Shown here one piece after another: positions 17,563 to 28,500 of a stretch of 64,000 nucleotides of DNA. The position numbers and the translations under genes are program-made. Position 1 is the first letter of the stretch; the number at the start of each line of letters is the position of its first letter. The notes under the pieces are model-generated. The model saw only the letters and a list, made by a program, of their open reading frames with translations. It did not search any database and had not been told where the DNA came from. This DNA comes from JAEVLT01 sp044598425. Lineage in GTDB: Bacteria; Bacillota; Bacilli; Bacillales; Cytobacillaceae. The stretch spans positions 3,286,001 to 3,350,000 of the forward strand of contig CP172536.1 in assembly GCA_044598425.1 (NCBI GenBank), given 5' to 3'.

Positions 17563-18584
17563 TATTCTACCTCTAATCTGTCACCATATTGGGATTTGAA
17601 ATATTCCTGATATTCGCCAGAAATTATGTTTTTCCACCATTCCTGATTTTCTAAGTACCATTTAATTGTTTGTTCAATCCCTGTTTCAAAATTGTATTTT
17701 GGTTTCCAGCCAAGCTCAGTACGTAATTTTGTTGCATCGATTGCATAACGGCGGTCATGACCTGGACGGTCTTTTACAAATTTAATCAGGCTTTCAGGTT
17801 TTCCAAGCTGCTTTAAGATGGTTTTTACAATGTCGATGTTTGTGCGCTCGTTATTGCCGCCGACGTTATAAACTTCACCCACCCGTCCATTATGAAGAAC
17901 AAGGTCAATTGCTTGACAATGGTCTTCTACATGGAGCCAGTCACGAATATTCAATCCATCCCCATACACAGGGAGCTCTTTATCGTGTAACGCATTAATG
18001 ATCATTAATGGTATGAGCTTCTCTGGAAAATGATACGGTCCATAATTATTTGAGCAGCGTGTAATATTGATTGGAAGTCCAAACGTCTCATGATAAGCAC
18101 GAACAAGCAAATCAGCGCCTGCTTTACTTGCACTGTAAGGACTATTCGGTGCTAAAGGTGTTGTTTCAGTGAAATATCCAGTCGCTCCAAGTGTTCCATA
18201 TACTTCATCCGTAGACACCTGCAGATATTTTTTCACACCAATTTTCTTAGCTGCATCAAGAAGAGCCTGTGTTCCTTGAATATTCGTTTGTACGAAAATC
18301 TCAGGACTTGTGATACTGCGATCGACATGCGATTCTGCAGCAAAATTCAAAACATAATCAAATTTCTCTTCTTCAAAAAGTCCATTGACAAATTCGCGAT
18401 CCGCAATATCGCCTCTGACAAATTTATAATTTGGCTTACTCTCAATATCTTTCAGATTCTCAAGATTACCTGCATAAGTTAATAAATCTAAATTAACAAT
18501 TTGATATTCCGGATATTTATTGACCATGTAGCGGACAAAGTTGCTTCCAATGAATCCAGCCCCGCCAGTAACTAATAATTTCAT
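17562..18584 (-). CDS. rfbB: dTDP-glucose 4,6-dehydratase RfbB
   Basis: This is the second step of the dTDP-rhamnose pathway: dTDP-glucose to the 4-keto-6-deoxy sugar, using bound NAD. The ATG with AGGAGG upstream gives 340 residues starting MKLLVTGGAGFIGSNFVRY. The TDEVYG motif, which holds the Asp-Glu catalytic pair, and YSASKAGAD (Tyr-Lys) are present. Nine extra codons are open upstream but lack a ribosome site. Confidence 0.96.
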   Translation of the reverse strand: MKLLVTGGAGFIGSNFVRYMVNKYPEYQIVNLDLLTYAGNLENLKDIESKPNYKFVRGDIADREFVNGLFEEEKFDYVLNFAAESHVDRSITSPEIFVQTNIQGTQALLDAAKKIGVKKYLQVSTDEVYGTLGATGYFTETTPLAPNSPYSASKAGADLLVRAYHETFGLPINITRCSNNYGPYHFPEKLIPLMIINALHDKELPVYGDGLNIRDWLHVEDHCQAIDLVLHNGRVGEVYNVGGNNERTNIDIVKTILKQLGKPESLIKFVKDRPGHDRRYAIDATKLRTELGWKPKYNFETGIEQTIKWYLENQEWWKNIISGEYQEYFKSQYGDRLEVE

Positions 18585-18594
18585 AAGCTGCCTC

Positions 18595-19155
18595 CTATTT
18601 CTCGTATACAAAATTAAGATGAGTTGCTTCAGCTAAAGTAGGATGCTTTGTATCTTTTTCAGAAAGAATTGGATTGGTTGTCGGCCAATCAATTCCTAAA
18701 GCCGGGTCGTTCCAAAGGATGCCGCCGTCGTGTTCAGGCGAATAAAGCTCATCCACTTTGTAAGCAACCGTACTATCAGGAACCAATGTACAAAAACCAT
18801 GGGCAAAGCCTTTCGGAACGAAAAGCTGGCGTTTATTGTGTTCACTTAAAATAACGCCAACCCACTGTCCGTATGTAGGGGAGCCTTTGCGAATGTCCAC
18901 AGCAACATCATAAATTGCACCTGTTACGCAGCGAACGACTTTTGTTTGTGCTTTTGGATTTAATTGAAAATGTAACCCTCTTAGCGTACCCACCGCGGAA
19001 GATAAAGACTGGTTATCTTGAACAAATTCGTAGTTTAAGCCTAGCTTATCGAATAGTTCTTTATTATAACTCTCCATAAAATAGCCACGATGATCGCCAA
19101 AAACTTTTGGCTCTAAAATTTTCACATCTGGAATTTTTGTTTCAAAAACCTTCAT
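18595..19155 (-). CDS. rfbC: dTDP-4-dehydrorhamnose 3,5-epimerase RfbC
   Basis: This is the third pathway step, the double epimerisation that sets the L-rhamnose configuration. The ATG with GAGAGG at eight bases gives 186 residues, a normal length. The cupin core is visible: GDHRGYFMESYN, the catalytic His in LRGLHFQLNP and the Tyr region VAYKVDELYSPEHDGGILWND. It sits 10 bp from rfbB. Confidence 0.95.
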   Translation of the reverse strand: MKVFETKIPDVKILEPKVFGDHRGYFMESYNKELFDKLGLNYEFVQDNQSLSSAVGTLRGLHFQLNPKAQTKVVRCVTGAIYDVAVDIRKGSPTYGQWVGVILSEHNKRQLFVPKGFAHGFCTLVPDSTVAYKVDELYSPEHDGGILWNDPALGIDWPTTNPILSEKDTKHPTLAEATHLNFVYEK

Positions 19156-19176
19156 TATTCTAACCTCTCTTTTCAA

Positions 19177-20049
19177 TTACTTTCCTTGGTTAGCAATTTT
19201 AACAAGATATTGCCCATACTGGTTTTTCATGAGCGGCTTCGCCAGCTCAAGCAATTTATCCTTCGAAATATATCCCATTTTATAAGCAATCTCTTCAAGG
19301 CAAGCAATTTTTAAAGACTGTCGTTTTTCAACTGTTTCAATAAATTGTGATGCTTCCAAGAGCGATGCATGAGTTCCTGTGTCAAGCCAAGCATAGCCTC
19401 GGCCAAGCAACTCTACATTCAGTTCACCTGACTCAAGATAAATTTTATTTACATCGGTGATTTCAAGTTCACCTCGAGCAGAAGGGGAAATGCTCTTTGC
19501 AATCTCAACGACGCGGTTATCATAAAAGTATAAGCCAGTAACTGCATAGTTCGATTTTGGCTCTGCTGGCTTTTCTTCAATTGAAATGGCCTTGCCATTT
19601 TCATCGAATTCCACCACACCAAATCGTTCAGGGTCATTAACATAATAGCCAAAAACCGTTGCGCCTTTTTCACGGCTTACTGCTCTTTGCAATAAATTTG
19701 TCAGTCCATGCCCATAGAAAATATTGTCCCCTAAAACTAAAGCCACATTGTCATCGCCAATAAATTCTTCTCCGAGCAGAAATGCCTGCGCAAGGCCTCC
19801 TGGATGCGGCTGAACCTTATAGGAAAAATTCATTCCCAAGTCCGATCCGTCTCCTAAGCTTTGTTCAAATCGAGGAGTATCCTCCGGTGTTGAAATAATC
19901 AAAATATCTTTAATCCCAGCTAACATTAATACAGATAGTGGATAATAGATCATAGGTTTATCATATACAGGCAATAATTGCTTTGAAACTACTTTGGTTA
20001 ACGGATAAAGCCTTGTTCCACTGCCACCCGCAAGAATAATACCTTTCAC
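19177..20049 (-). CDS. rfbA: Glucose-1-phosphate thymidylyltransferase RfbA
   Basis: This is the first enzyme of the dTDP-rhamnose pathway, joining dTTP and glucose-1-phosphate. The start is GTG with AAGGAG upstream, giving 290 residues from MKGIILAGGSGTRLYPLT; nine more codons are open upstream but have no ribosome site. The nucleotide loop GGSGTRLYP, the QPHPGGLAQAF segment and LGDNIFYG are all present. A near-consensus promoter lies 60 bp upstream, so rfbACBD can be transcribed independently of the glycosyltransferases before it. Confidence 0.95.
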   Translation of the reverse strand: MKGIILAGGSGTRLYPLTKVVSKQLLPVYDKPMIYYPLSVLMLAGIKDILIISTPEDTPRFEQSLGDGSDLGMNFSYKVQPHPGGLAQAFLLGEEFIGDDNVALVLGDNIFYGHGLTNLLQRAVSREKGATVFGYYVNDPERFGVVEFDENGKAISIEEKPAEPKSNYAVTGLYFYDNRVVEIAKSISPSARGELEITDVNKIYLESGELNVELLGRGYAWLDTGTHASLLEASQFIETVEKRQSLKIACLEEIAYKMGYISKDKLLELAKPLMKNQYGQYLVKIANQGK

Positions 20050-20110
20050 AAAAGACAACTCCTTAAATATAAACAATTTTATTCAAAAACCGACAAGTTC
20101 TTCCTTCACC

Positions 20111-20139
20111 ATTATAAAGAGAAGGAGATAAAAAGACAA
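20111..20139 (-). promoter_or_regulatory. Sigma-A promoter for rfbACBD
   Basis: On the minus strand it reads TTGTCT-N17-TATAAT, an excellent match with ideal spacing, 60 bp before the rfbA GTG. Confidence 0.75.
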
Positions 20140-20179
20140 ATACCGCATCGGTTTTGTAAAGACAAAGTAATATTTTTTA

Positions 20180-20887
20180 TTATTTCATCCAATATCCGAT
20201 AATGGCTGAAATAGTTTTCATTCTTCCGATTAATTGCACAGTTCGTGATCGCTTTTTCATCCCCGTTACATTACTGCCATGCCGCACATACTTCATTAAT
20301 GGCTGATCAATAAAGACAATTTTTTTCTTTTTTAACATACATACCAATGCAATCCATTGATCATGCATCTCAATGGATGCTGGAAATGGAAGAATATCCT
20401 CTTTCAATTCTTTTTTAAACGCCATAAATGCACCCGTATAAGCGTTTTTTAAAATATTTCCAATAATCCCTTGATTGATATTATTGTGGTTATAGTCATT
20501 CCAAGATGGATTAATTGTTCGTAACTCTCCGTCAACTACCAAAGCATCATGAACAACTAATGTTGCATTTTTTTTACTGAATGCCTCTAAAACAAGTTCA
20601 ACCTTATTTTCTTCCCAAAGATCATCCTGATCACATAGAAAAAGGATATCGCCTTTCGCCAAAGATATCGCCTTTTCAAAGCTGTGAATTACGCCTAGGT
20701 TTTTTTCGTTCACGTATACCTGAACCCGATCGCCATATGTTTCACGAATAATTTGAACTGTATTGTCTCTTGAGCCATCATCTACAACAATGACTTCATC
20801 ATGGGGACCAAGTTGTTTTAAGACTGTATCAAGCTGTCGAACAACAAACTGAGCCCCATTATAGGTAGCCATACAAACAGATAACAT
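20180..20887 (-). CDS. Family-2 glycosyltransferase, rhamnosyltransferase-like
   Basis: The 235-residue GT-A enzyme starts MLSVCMATYNGAQFV, with the nucleotide-sugar motif VVDDGSRDN near residue 35 and the metal-binding LCDQDDLW near 84. The C-terminal W-H-D segment (EMHDQWIALV) matches bacterial alpha-rhamnosyltransferases. It has no transmembrane helix, so it probably works at the inner membrane face on lipid-linked sugar. It is the last of four genes read before rfbA, and the adjacent dTDP-rhamnose pathway suggests its donor. Acceptor and linkage cannot be told. Confidence 0.85.
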   Translation of the reverse strand: MLSVCMATYNGAQFVVRQLDTVLKQLGPHDEVIVVDDGSRDNTVQIIRETYGDRVQVYVNEKNLGVIHSFEKAISLAKGDILFLCDQDDLWEENKVELVLEAFSKKNATLVVHDALVVDGELRTINPSWNDYNHNNINQGIIGNILKNAYTGAFMAFKKELKEDILPFPASIEMHDQWIALVCMLKKKKIVFIDQPLMKYVRHGSNVTGMKKRSRTVQLIGRMKTISAIIGYWMK

Positions 20888-20902
20888 TCCTAGTGAACTC
20901 CT

Positions 20903-21739
20903 TTACATGGTAAACAACCGACGCAGTGTATAATAAGCAATTTTCTTATCTTTTACCGTTAATATTTGTTTCAAAAAACGTTTGGCCAGTTGAAATTTAT
21001 AGGATTTATACAAATCGCGCCTATAATTTTGATAGAATTTGATCTCTGATTCTAATATGCTTTTATATCTCTCTAATGACACCCTGCTATAATCCATAAC
21101 TGAGAGCTCATGCTCAAGCGTCGCTACTAATACCCACACCTTATAACCCCTTGCATATATTTCATAGAATAGCCAATGATCCAAATAGTCTAATGGGAAG
21201 TCATCGTTAAAACCGCCAATTGCATTCAAAAAGTCCACCCGTATTAATGCCCCTGAATTAATTGCCGTGACCGGCTGCTCTTGAAGACCTGCTTTAGGCT
21301 TTTTTGCTTGCAACGGACGCAAAGTATTGCTATAAACAGGTGAAATCATCTGGTTTTCACAATTAATTTTCGGTACAATGGCAGCAATCGTTGGATCATT
21401 TACATCCAAATTCATGAATTGTTCGATATATTCAGATGTCAGTTCTGTATCATGATCCAGCAAAAGCAGCCATCGACTTCCATTTTCTTCCGCAACTGCA
21501 AAAGAATAGTTGTATGCAGCAGCAATCCCCAGATTTCGAGAATCATGTACATATGAAATAGATATGCCTTCGTATTGACTAGGTTCGAACTCCTGATTGT
21601 CCGGACTATTATCATACAAAATTAAGTTTAAATCCTCAAATTCCCTTTCATTTAAAAGCAACGCTTGTTTCAGTGTGCGAAACGTTTTACTCTCATCAAT
21701 CGCTTGCTTATAGAAAACAATAACGATAGTACATTTCAT
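20903..21739 (-). CDS. Family-2 glycosyltransferase
   Basis: This 278-residue protein begins MKCTIVIVFYKQAIDES and has the donor-binding LILYDNSPDN near residue 40 and the metal motif LLLDHDTELT near 97. The FNDDFPLDYLDHWL segment near 200 resembles the rhamnosyltransferase branch of GT2. It is short for the family but complete. It abuts the polymerase gene upstream and is followed 15 bp later by another GT2, one operon. Donor and acceptor are unknown; dTDP-rhamnose is a reasonable guess from context. Confidence 0.85.
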   Translation of the reverse strand: MKCTIVIVFYKQAIDESKTFRTLKQALLLNEREFEDLNLILYDNSPDNQEFEPSQYEGISISYVHDSRNLGIAAAYNYSFAVAEENGSRWLLLLDHDTELTSEYIEQFMNLDVNDPTIAAIVPKINCENQMISPVYSNTLRPLQAKKPKAGLQEQPVTAINSGALIRVDFLNAIGGFNDDFPLDYLDHWLFYEIYARGYKVWVLVATLEHELSVMDYSRVSLERYKSILESEIKFYQNYRRDLYKSYKFQLAKRFLKQILTVKDKKIAYYTLRRLFTM

Positions 21740-23083
21740 TTAGAGTCCCCCTTTAGGGACATATTCTTTTTTATTTTGTGAAGCTACAAGCAAAATTAAT
21801 AAAAAGCTAATACCAATTGGATTATTAATAAAAGGGTTAATATTGGTTAATAATAAGATCCCCATAAACACTGACAATAACGAAATATCCAACGATGAAA
21901 ATTTTTTCCCTTTTTTATATGCGGAATAATAATTAAAATACACTAGTAAAAATAAGAAAAACCATGTAGCGAGCCCAATTAGTCCCTGTTCAACCAAAAT
22001 ATCCAGAAAACTCATTTCAATCCCTGTAATCCGACCAGCAATAGTGGTTCCATATCCAGTCCCAAATATAAGATTAGTTGGATGAATCAGGATATCTTTT
22101 GAAGCAACAATAAATTTCATCCTTGCGTTTACACTTTCATCATTCACTTCTTGTTTCACGACTTTCTGTTTATGAGTTGGAGATGTAGATTCCTCCACTT
22201 TTACTGTTTGAAAGCGAGCAAGGGTCATGTAGTTATAAAGGTTTGGTACGGCTATGATAATAATAAATAAAATCACAAACTTTGTTAAAAATTGTTGGGA
22301 CTTAAGAATTGTCTGAACTTTACGAGCAAACCCCATGATCGGGTCAACAATGACTTTTATATCCAATAGAACAATCATGAGTAAACTCAGAATTAAGGCA
22401 AGTAAAAATCCTCTTGTCTCTGACCAAATAATTGACACCGATCCGAAAATGATTAAAATGATATCGATTTTAGTGAATTTTTTATTCAAAAGATCATTCA
22501 ACGAAAGAACTAATCCTACTAGCACAAAAAAGTGGCTTTTATAAAAGACACCATTGCTAGGTCTAAAAAATAAATCACCATGCATTATCGAGTTCATAAA
22601 ATTATAAAATTCATCAAAATTATTAACAAAAACTGTTTTTCCCAAAAATGAAACAATTACAGTGAAAATTGCTACAACTAAGGCGCAATTTTTCAAGATT
22701 GTGATCACTTTCCCAATAGGAAAACGGTCTTTAGAAAGATAATATGCCAATGGGAAATAAACCACAAAAAATATCACTCTAAGAAAGTCAGATGCAACTG
22801 CCCCTAGCGGATGACGATGTACCAAGCCGATTAAGCTACTGATAATAAACCAGCCTAGTATTAAATATACTCCAATTGCAACAGGCGTAAATCGAAGAAA
22901 CGTGTTCCTTTGTTTGTCAAAAATTGCTTTTTCCTTCACAATCCGGACAATGTAAATTAATAGAAGACCAATAAACAAGATTTGCCGAATCGAAATAAAG
23001 CCAAAATCAATCAGCCTACCACCGCCGCCTGCAAACAATTCTATAAAAAAAAATGTCAGCCATATTTTTTCAAATTTATTCAT
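21740..23083 (-). CDS. Wzy/O-antigen-ligase-like polysaccharide polymerase
   Basis: This 447-residue integral membrane protein has about ten or more hydrophobic segments and one long outside loop at roughly residues 275-340 (rich in charged residues, VEESTSPTHKQKV). The segment IWSETRGFLLALI near 220 and GTGYGTT near 345 resemble the O-antigen ligase/polymerase family. Such proteins join repeat units on the outer face of the membrane. Its place between three glycosyltransferases supports that. Polymerase and ligase cannot be separated by eye. Confidence 0.8.
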   Translation of the reverse strand: MNKFEKIWLTFFFIELFAGGGGRLIDFGFISIRQILFIGLLLIYIVRIVKEKAIFDKQRNTFLRFTPVAIGVYLILGWFIISSLIGLVHRHPLGAVASDFLRVIFFVVYFPLAYYLSKDRFPIGKVITILKNCALVVAIFTVIVSFLGKTVFVNNFDEFYNFMNSIMHGDLFFRPSNGVFYKSHFFVLVGLVLSLNDLLNKKFTKIDIILIIFGSVSIIWSETRGFLLALILSLLMIVLLDIKVIVDPIMGFARKVQTILKSQQFLTKFVILFIIIIAVPNLYNYMTLARFQTVKVEESTSPTHKQKVVKQEVNDESVNARMKFIVASKDILIHPTNLIFGTGYGTTIAGRITGIEMSFLDILVEQGLIGLATWFFLFLLVYFNYYSAYKKGKKFSSLDISLLSVFMGILLLTNINPFINNPIGISFLLILLVASQNKKEYVPKGGL

Positions 23084-23123
23084 TAAAAGATCCTCTCCCA
23101 GAGCCTCATAATAATTATATTAA

Positions 23124-23912
23124 TTAAAATAATTTCCAACCCCATTTATTAAAGAACTTATACATAGAATGCATAAAGATACGAAATAGCTTTGAATTTT
23201 TATGAGCCCCTCTTTCGTAATAATGGATAACTTGTGAAAAAGGGGTATAAACAATTTTTTTATGTCTTTTTTCCAATTCCAAGCACAGATCATAATCCTC
23301 AAAATACATAAAATAACGATCATCAAATCCACGCAATTCTTTAAAGTCCTCAGAACGTATCAACATAAAACAACCCGAACCAATTCGGATCTCAACATCT
23401 CGATCGTCAGGGAGATCTCTGCACTCATAAGTTTCTAATCGTTTCGCAAACATCCGTTTAACAAATTGAAATGGGATAAATCGCAGAGTATAGTCAAAAA
23501 CAGAAACGCGATCTCGAACCAAATATTGGGTAGTACCATCTGAGTTCAAAACCTTAGGTACCATAAGGGAAATAGTTTTATTCTTTTCCAGCTTTTCAAC
23601 CATCGGTAATAAACTTTCCCTTGTTAGGATAATATCCGGGTTGAAAATTAAAAAATAATCTTCAGAAGCCTGCAGAAGGTTATAATTGTGGCCAAACCCA
23701 AAGCCGCTATTTTCAGGATAAAAAGTAATTTCGGCAAAATCTGCATACATGGATAGTTTCTTGCGATATTCTTCATTTGAATTGTTATCGAATATTAAAA
23801 AGCGAAAATGAGGATCTCCGCCAAATTCCTCTTTTAGATTATCTAAAACGTTAAAAATATGCTTACTGTTATACGTTACAATGCTAACAGCTATTTTTTT
23901 ATTAAAATCCAT
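23124..23912 (-). CDS. Family-2 glycosyltransferase (rhamnosyltransferase-like)
   Basis: With the ATG chosen, 262 residues start MDFNKKIAVSIVTYNSKHI. The donor site LIFDNNSNEE and the FNPDIIL metal motif are present, followed by IGSGCFMLIRSEDFKELRGFDDRYFMYFEDYD split over two blocks typical of WbbL-type enzymes. The frame is open for 20 more codons, and an ATG six codons upstream is nearly as good, so the start is uncertain. It is the first gene of the minus-strand polysaccharide operon, 40 bp before the polymerase. Confidence 0.8.
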   Translation of the reverse strand: MDFNKKIAVSIVTYNSKHIFNVLDNLKEEFGGDPHFRFLIFDNNSNEEYRKKLSMYADFAEITFYPENSGFGFGHNYNLLQASEDYFLIFNPDIILTRESLLPMVEKLEKNKTISLMVPKVLNSDGTTQYLVRDRVSVFDYTLRFIPFQFVKRMFAKRLETYECRDLPDDRDVEIRIGSGCFMLIRSEDFKELRGFDDRYFMYFEDYDLCLELEKRHKKIVYTPFSQVIHYYERGAHKNSKLFRIFMHSMYKFFNKWGWKLF

Positions 23913-24086
23913 TTTCACACACTCTTCCATGTCTTTTTTCCCAGATTGCAGTAATAAAATTAACAGTATCATAAATAGAAATCATACATTCGACAATAAG
24001 AAACAACAACCAGCATTTACAAAAAAATATTATAGCATTATCCTGTCGCATTTTGTATAATTTATTTACCATTTGTTTATTTATGG

Positions 24087-24115
24087 TTGATAATATGTTT
24101 AACCACATTTATAAT
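24087..24115 (+). promoter_or_regulatory. Sigma-A promoter for LCP gene 1
   Basis: TTGATA-N17-TATAAT lies 55 bp before the GTG start. Spacing and -10 are ideal. Confidence 0.75.
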
Positions 24116-24169
24116 TTGGATGTGCTGTAAAATTCCCAGCCCAAGATCCTTAAAAAGGAAGGTTTTTAC

Positions 24170-25162
24170 GTGAATAGTAGAACTCAAAGATCAGGAAAGA
24201 GGAAGAAAAAACTTCGGGTTTTCCGTATTTTCCTAACAGCCTTTTTCATATTACTTGTCGGTGCAGGTTTGTATTTTTATAATGTTTACTCAGACGTTGT
24301 CAATGCCGTTGATAAAATGCATAAGCCCATTTCAAGAACGGTTTCTAAAAAAAGAACAACAGAAGTAAAATTCAACCGTAAAGACCCGATTGCCATCCTG
24401 CTAGTAGGTGTGGACAAACGTAAAGGGGATTCCGGCCGTACAGATTCAATGATAGTTGCTACCGTTAATCCACAAACTGGAAAAACGACTCTTGTTAGCA
24501 TACCACGTGATACTAAAACAAAAATTGTTTCAACAACCAATCCTAGTAAAAACCGAATCACAAAAATCAATGCTGCATATGCTTATGGGGGTATTGAAAT
24601 GACAATAGATACTGTTGAAAATTTCCTAAATATCCCAATTGATTACTATATTCAAGTAAATATGGAAGGCTTTAAAGATATTGTAAATGCTGTTGGCGGC
24701 ATTGATGTGGATAATAAATATGCTTTCGAATTAGATGGTGTTAAACTTAAAACAGGCCCACAACATTTAAATGGATTACAAGCATTAGAATACGCACGAA
24801 TGAGACACCAAGATCCTCGTGGGGATTTTGGCCGTCAAGAAAGACAGCGTGAAGTTATTTCGAAGGTAATCCATAAAGGTGCCTCCATTTCTACTCTAAC
24901 GAACTATAATAATATTTTAACAGCTCTTGAGAATAATATTGAAACAAACTTAACAATGGACGATATTATTGGTATTCAATCGAAATATAAACAAGCCGCA
25001 AAATCTATTAACAAAATTGAAATCCCTGGTGACGGAAAGGACACTAATAGTGGTTGGTATTATTTCGTTTCCGATAAAACAAGACAAGAAATTTCCAACC
25101 AATTACGTGAACAGCTAGATCTAAAACCAAGCACTGTATCAAAGATTAACATTTATCAATAG
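24170..25162 (+). CDS. LytR-CpsA-Psr (LCP) family wall-polymer ligase 1
   Basis: LCP enzymes move undecaprenyl-linked polymers, such as teichoic acids or rhamnose polysaccharides, onto peptidoglycan. A GTG with AAGGAAGG upstream gives 330 residues: a basic cytoplasmic tail, one membrane anchor (about residues 21-42) and the external LCP domain. Conserved motifs are LLVGVDKRKGDSGRTDSM near 77, IPRDTKT near 105, and ALEYARMRHQDPRGDFGRQERQ, seen in two blocks near 200. It diverges from the glycosyltransferase operon and has a terminator of its own. Confidence 0.93.
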   Translation: MNSRTQRSGKRKKKLRVFRIFLTAFFILLVGAGLYFYNVYSDVVNAVDKMHKPISRTVSKKRTTEVKFNRKDPIAILLVGVDKRKGDSGRTDSMIVATVNPQTGKTTLVSIPRDTKTKIVSTTNPSKNRITKINAAYAYGGIEMTIDTVENFLNIPIDYYIQVNMEGFKDIVNAVGGIDVDNKYAFELDGVKLKTGPQHLNGLQALEYARMRHQDPRGDFGRQERQREVISKVIHKGASISTLTNYNNILTALENNIETNLTMDDIIGIQSKYKQAAKSINKIEIPGDGKDTNSGWYYFVSDKTRQEISNQLREQLDLKPSTVSKINIYQ

Positions 25163-25163
25163 A

Positions 25164-25209
25164 TAAAAAGAACCCGAATTCCATTTTTCGGAATTTTGGT
25201 TCTTTTTCT
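25164..25209 (+). terminator. Intrinsic terminator of LCP gene 1
   Basis: AAAAAGAACC-GAATTCC pairs with GGAATT-GGTTCTTTTT, followed by a T-rich run. Confidence 0.85.
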
Positions 25210-25546
25210 TTACTATTACGCCCCTTCCTTCCCAATGTGGAGAAAGTCAAAGAAGTTAGATTGTATCCATATTACTGTCTTCACTATATATCTGAATAAC
25301 TTCCCGACATTGATCCAACAGACAAAAATACCAACGATAAATTTTCACCTTGACAGCAACTCTTCCAAATCTATTACCGATTTTTTAATCAAATAACTAA
25401 ATATTAACTTGATCCCCACAAGTATCGGGATTAATTTACGCTTAAATAATATAGAAAATCTATTGTTTTGGAAAAATCACTCTACTATACTTAAAATTAT
25501 ATAGGAAAAAGTCTATACACTAAGAGAATAAAAGGTAGGATAGGAT
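25210..25546. other. Intergenic region before the subtilase gene
   Basis: The region is AT-rich, with no gene of convincing quality. The last 20 bp carry the subtilase ribosome site (AGGTAGGATAGG). Promoter boxes are not clear enough to name. Confidence 0.4.
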
Positions 25547-28500
25547 ATGAAACCAAAATTTTTGACGAAAATGCTTGTTTCCGTTCTAGGATTGTCCGTA
25601 TTTCTAATCATAGGAATATCTTTTCCTATCAAAATGAAAGCTCAAGGAAATGAAACACAGCAAGTTCTTGTCGTGTATAAGAATAACCAAGGAAAAGAAA
25701 CGGTTATAAACAAAAGTCAAAAGGTAGAAAAACAGTTTCAAAGTGTTCCTGCAATATCAGTTAAATTGACTCAACAGGCCATAACCGAGCTTAATAAGAA
25801 TCCTAATGTCGCATACATGGAGCCCAATGTAAAATTTAAAATTTCCGATAATCAATTAAAACCGTATAAAATTCGTTCAAATCTTGATACTACCGCTTCT
25901 ACCATCCCTTCCGAAGAATCTCAATGGGATTTACAAGCAAGCAATTCCCCAACTGCATGGCAGGAGGGGATAACCGGGAAAGGTGTAAAAGTCGCCATTT
26001 TAGACACAGGAATTGCCACCCATCCTGATTTAACTATTGAGGGTGGAATCTCAATGGTCAGTTACACTAATTCCTATTCTGATGACAATGGACACGGAAC
26101 CCATATAGCAGGGATAGTGGGTGCAAAACATAATGGGATTGGAATGGTCGGTGTGTCCCCTGATGCACAGCTCTATGCAGTTAAAGTATTGGATAATTTA
26201 GGGGAGGGAAACCTATCTGATATTTTATCAGGGCTTGACTGGGCGATATCCAATCATATGAACATTATCAATTTAAGTCTCGGAACGGACGTGGATTCTC
26301 AATTATTTCATGACATGGTGGACAAAGCCTATAATAATGGTATTTTTGTGGTAAGTGCTAGTGGGAATTCAGGCAACGCTCAAGGGACGGGCGACAATGT
26401 TTCTTATCCTGCTAAATATTCTCATGCGCTATCGATCTCTGCAGTGGATATTAATATGGTGAGGGCTTCTTTCTCTTCCACTGGAAGTAAAATTGATTTT
26501 TCAGCCGGGGGAGTAAACGTTGTAAGCACATACTTAAACAACAACTATGCCATTGGCAGCGGAACTTCACAAGCTGCTCCACATGTAACTGGATTGCTTG
26601 CGTTGTTAAAACAAAAATACCCAACCAAAACAAATGATGAATTATTTGCAATTTTAAAGTCTTACGCTAAAGATTTAGGTACTGCAGGAAAAGACACTTG
26701 GTACGGATATGGATTTGCGCAATTTCAAGCAACCAATCTCCCATCAAACACGAATGTAACACCCCCAGCAACAGGGACATCTCTACCTCCTAAAGGATAT
26801 ATTGATACACCCTCAAATGGAGCAACCATTAATGGGAACAGTACCATTCATGGTTGGTTTTTAGATATGAGTGGGGTTTCTAAAATTGAAGTTTTGGTGG
26901 ACGGAAAAGCCGCAGGAGTAGCTCAATATGGAAGTTACCGTCCTGATGTCCAAAAAGCCTTCCCGGATTACCAAAATGCGAATGCTGGCTATCAATTTAC
27001 GCTTAATACTAGAACTATTAGTAATGGAACACATTCATTAACGATTCGGGAAACGGGCAATAATGGTAATAGTACTGTCCTTAGTTCAATAAAGGTGAAT
27101 ATATCAAACTTGCCAAAAATCGGCAACATTGATACCCCTGTAAACGGTTCTACGATAACCGGGAATTCGATTGTGAAAGGATGGTTTTTAGATCAAACAG
27201 GTGTTTCCAAAGTAGATGTTTTAGTTGACGGGAAAAATATTGGCACTGCTGAGTATGGTCTTTCCCGTCCCGATGTCCAAAAAGTCTTCCCGGATTACCA
27301 AAATGCTAACTCAGGTTTTCAATATACCCTAAATACCAAGAATATATCCGATGGACAACACACACTTATTGTTCAAGAAACTGGGATAGATGGTACTACC
27401 ACAGTTCTTAATAGCATAAAAATAAATGTTCTAAATTTCCCAACAAAAGGATACATTGATACTCCTACTGAGGGTGCTACAATTAATGGGGATGTAAATG
27501 TAAATGGTTGGTTTTTAGATATGAGCGGGGTTTCTAAGGTTGAAGTTTTGGTGGACGGAAAAGCCACAGGAGTAGCTCAATATGGAAGTTACCGTCCGGA
27601 TGTCCAAAAGATCTTCCCGGATTACCAAAATGCGAATGCTGGCTATCAATTTACGCTTAATACTAGAACTCTTAGTAATGGATCACATTCATTAACGATT
27701 CGGGAAACGGGCAATAATGGTAATAGTACTGTCCTTAGTTCAATAAAGGTGAATATATCAAACTTGCCAAAAATCGGCACCATTGATACCCCGGCAAACG
27801 GTTCTACGATAACCGGGAATTCGATTGTGAAAGGATGGTTTTTAGATCATACAGGTGTTTCCAAAGTAGATGTTTTAGTTGACGGGAAAAATATTGGCAC
27901 TGCTGAGTATGGTCTTTCCCGTCCCGATGTCCAAAAAGTCTTCCCGGATTACCAAAATGCTAACTCAGGTTTTCAATATACCCTAAATACCAAGAATATA
28001 TCCGATGGACAACACACACTTACCGTTCAAGAAACTGGGATAGATGGTACTACCACAGTTCTTAATAGCATAAAAATAAATGTTCTAAATTTCCCAACCA
28101 AAGGATACATTGATACTCCTACTGAGGGTGCTACAATTAATGGGGATGTAAATGTAAATGGTTGGTTTTTAGATGTGAGCGGGGTTTCTAAGGTTGAAGT
28201 TCTGGTGGACGGAAAAAGCATAGGTGAAGCAAAATATGGAAGTTACCGTCCTGATGTCCAAAAGATCTTCCCGGATTACCAAAATGCGAATGCTGGCTAT
28301 CAATTCATGCTAAATACTAGAACTCTTAGTAATGGTTCGCATTCATTAACGATTCGGGAAACTGGCAATAATGGTATTAGTACAGTCCTTAGCAGCATAA
28401 AGGTAAATATTTCAAACTTACCGAAAATCGGAACCATCGATACTCCTATTAATAATTCTATGATTACTGGAAATTCGGTTGTAAAAGGATGGTTTTTAGA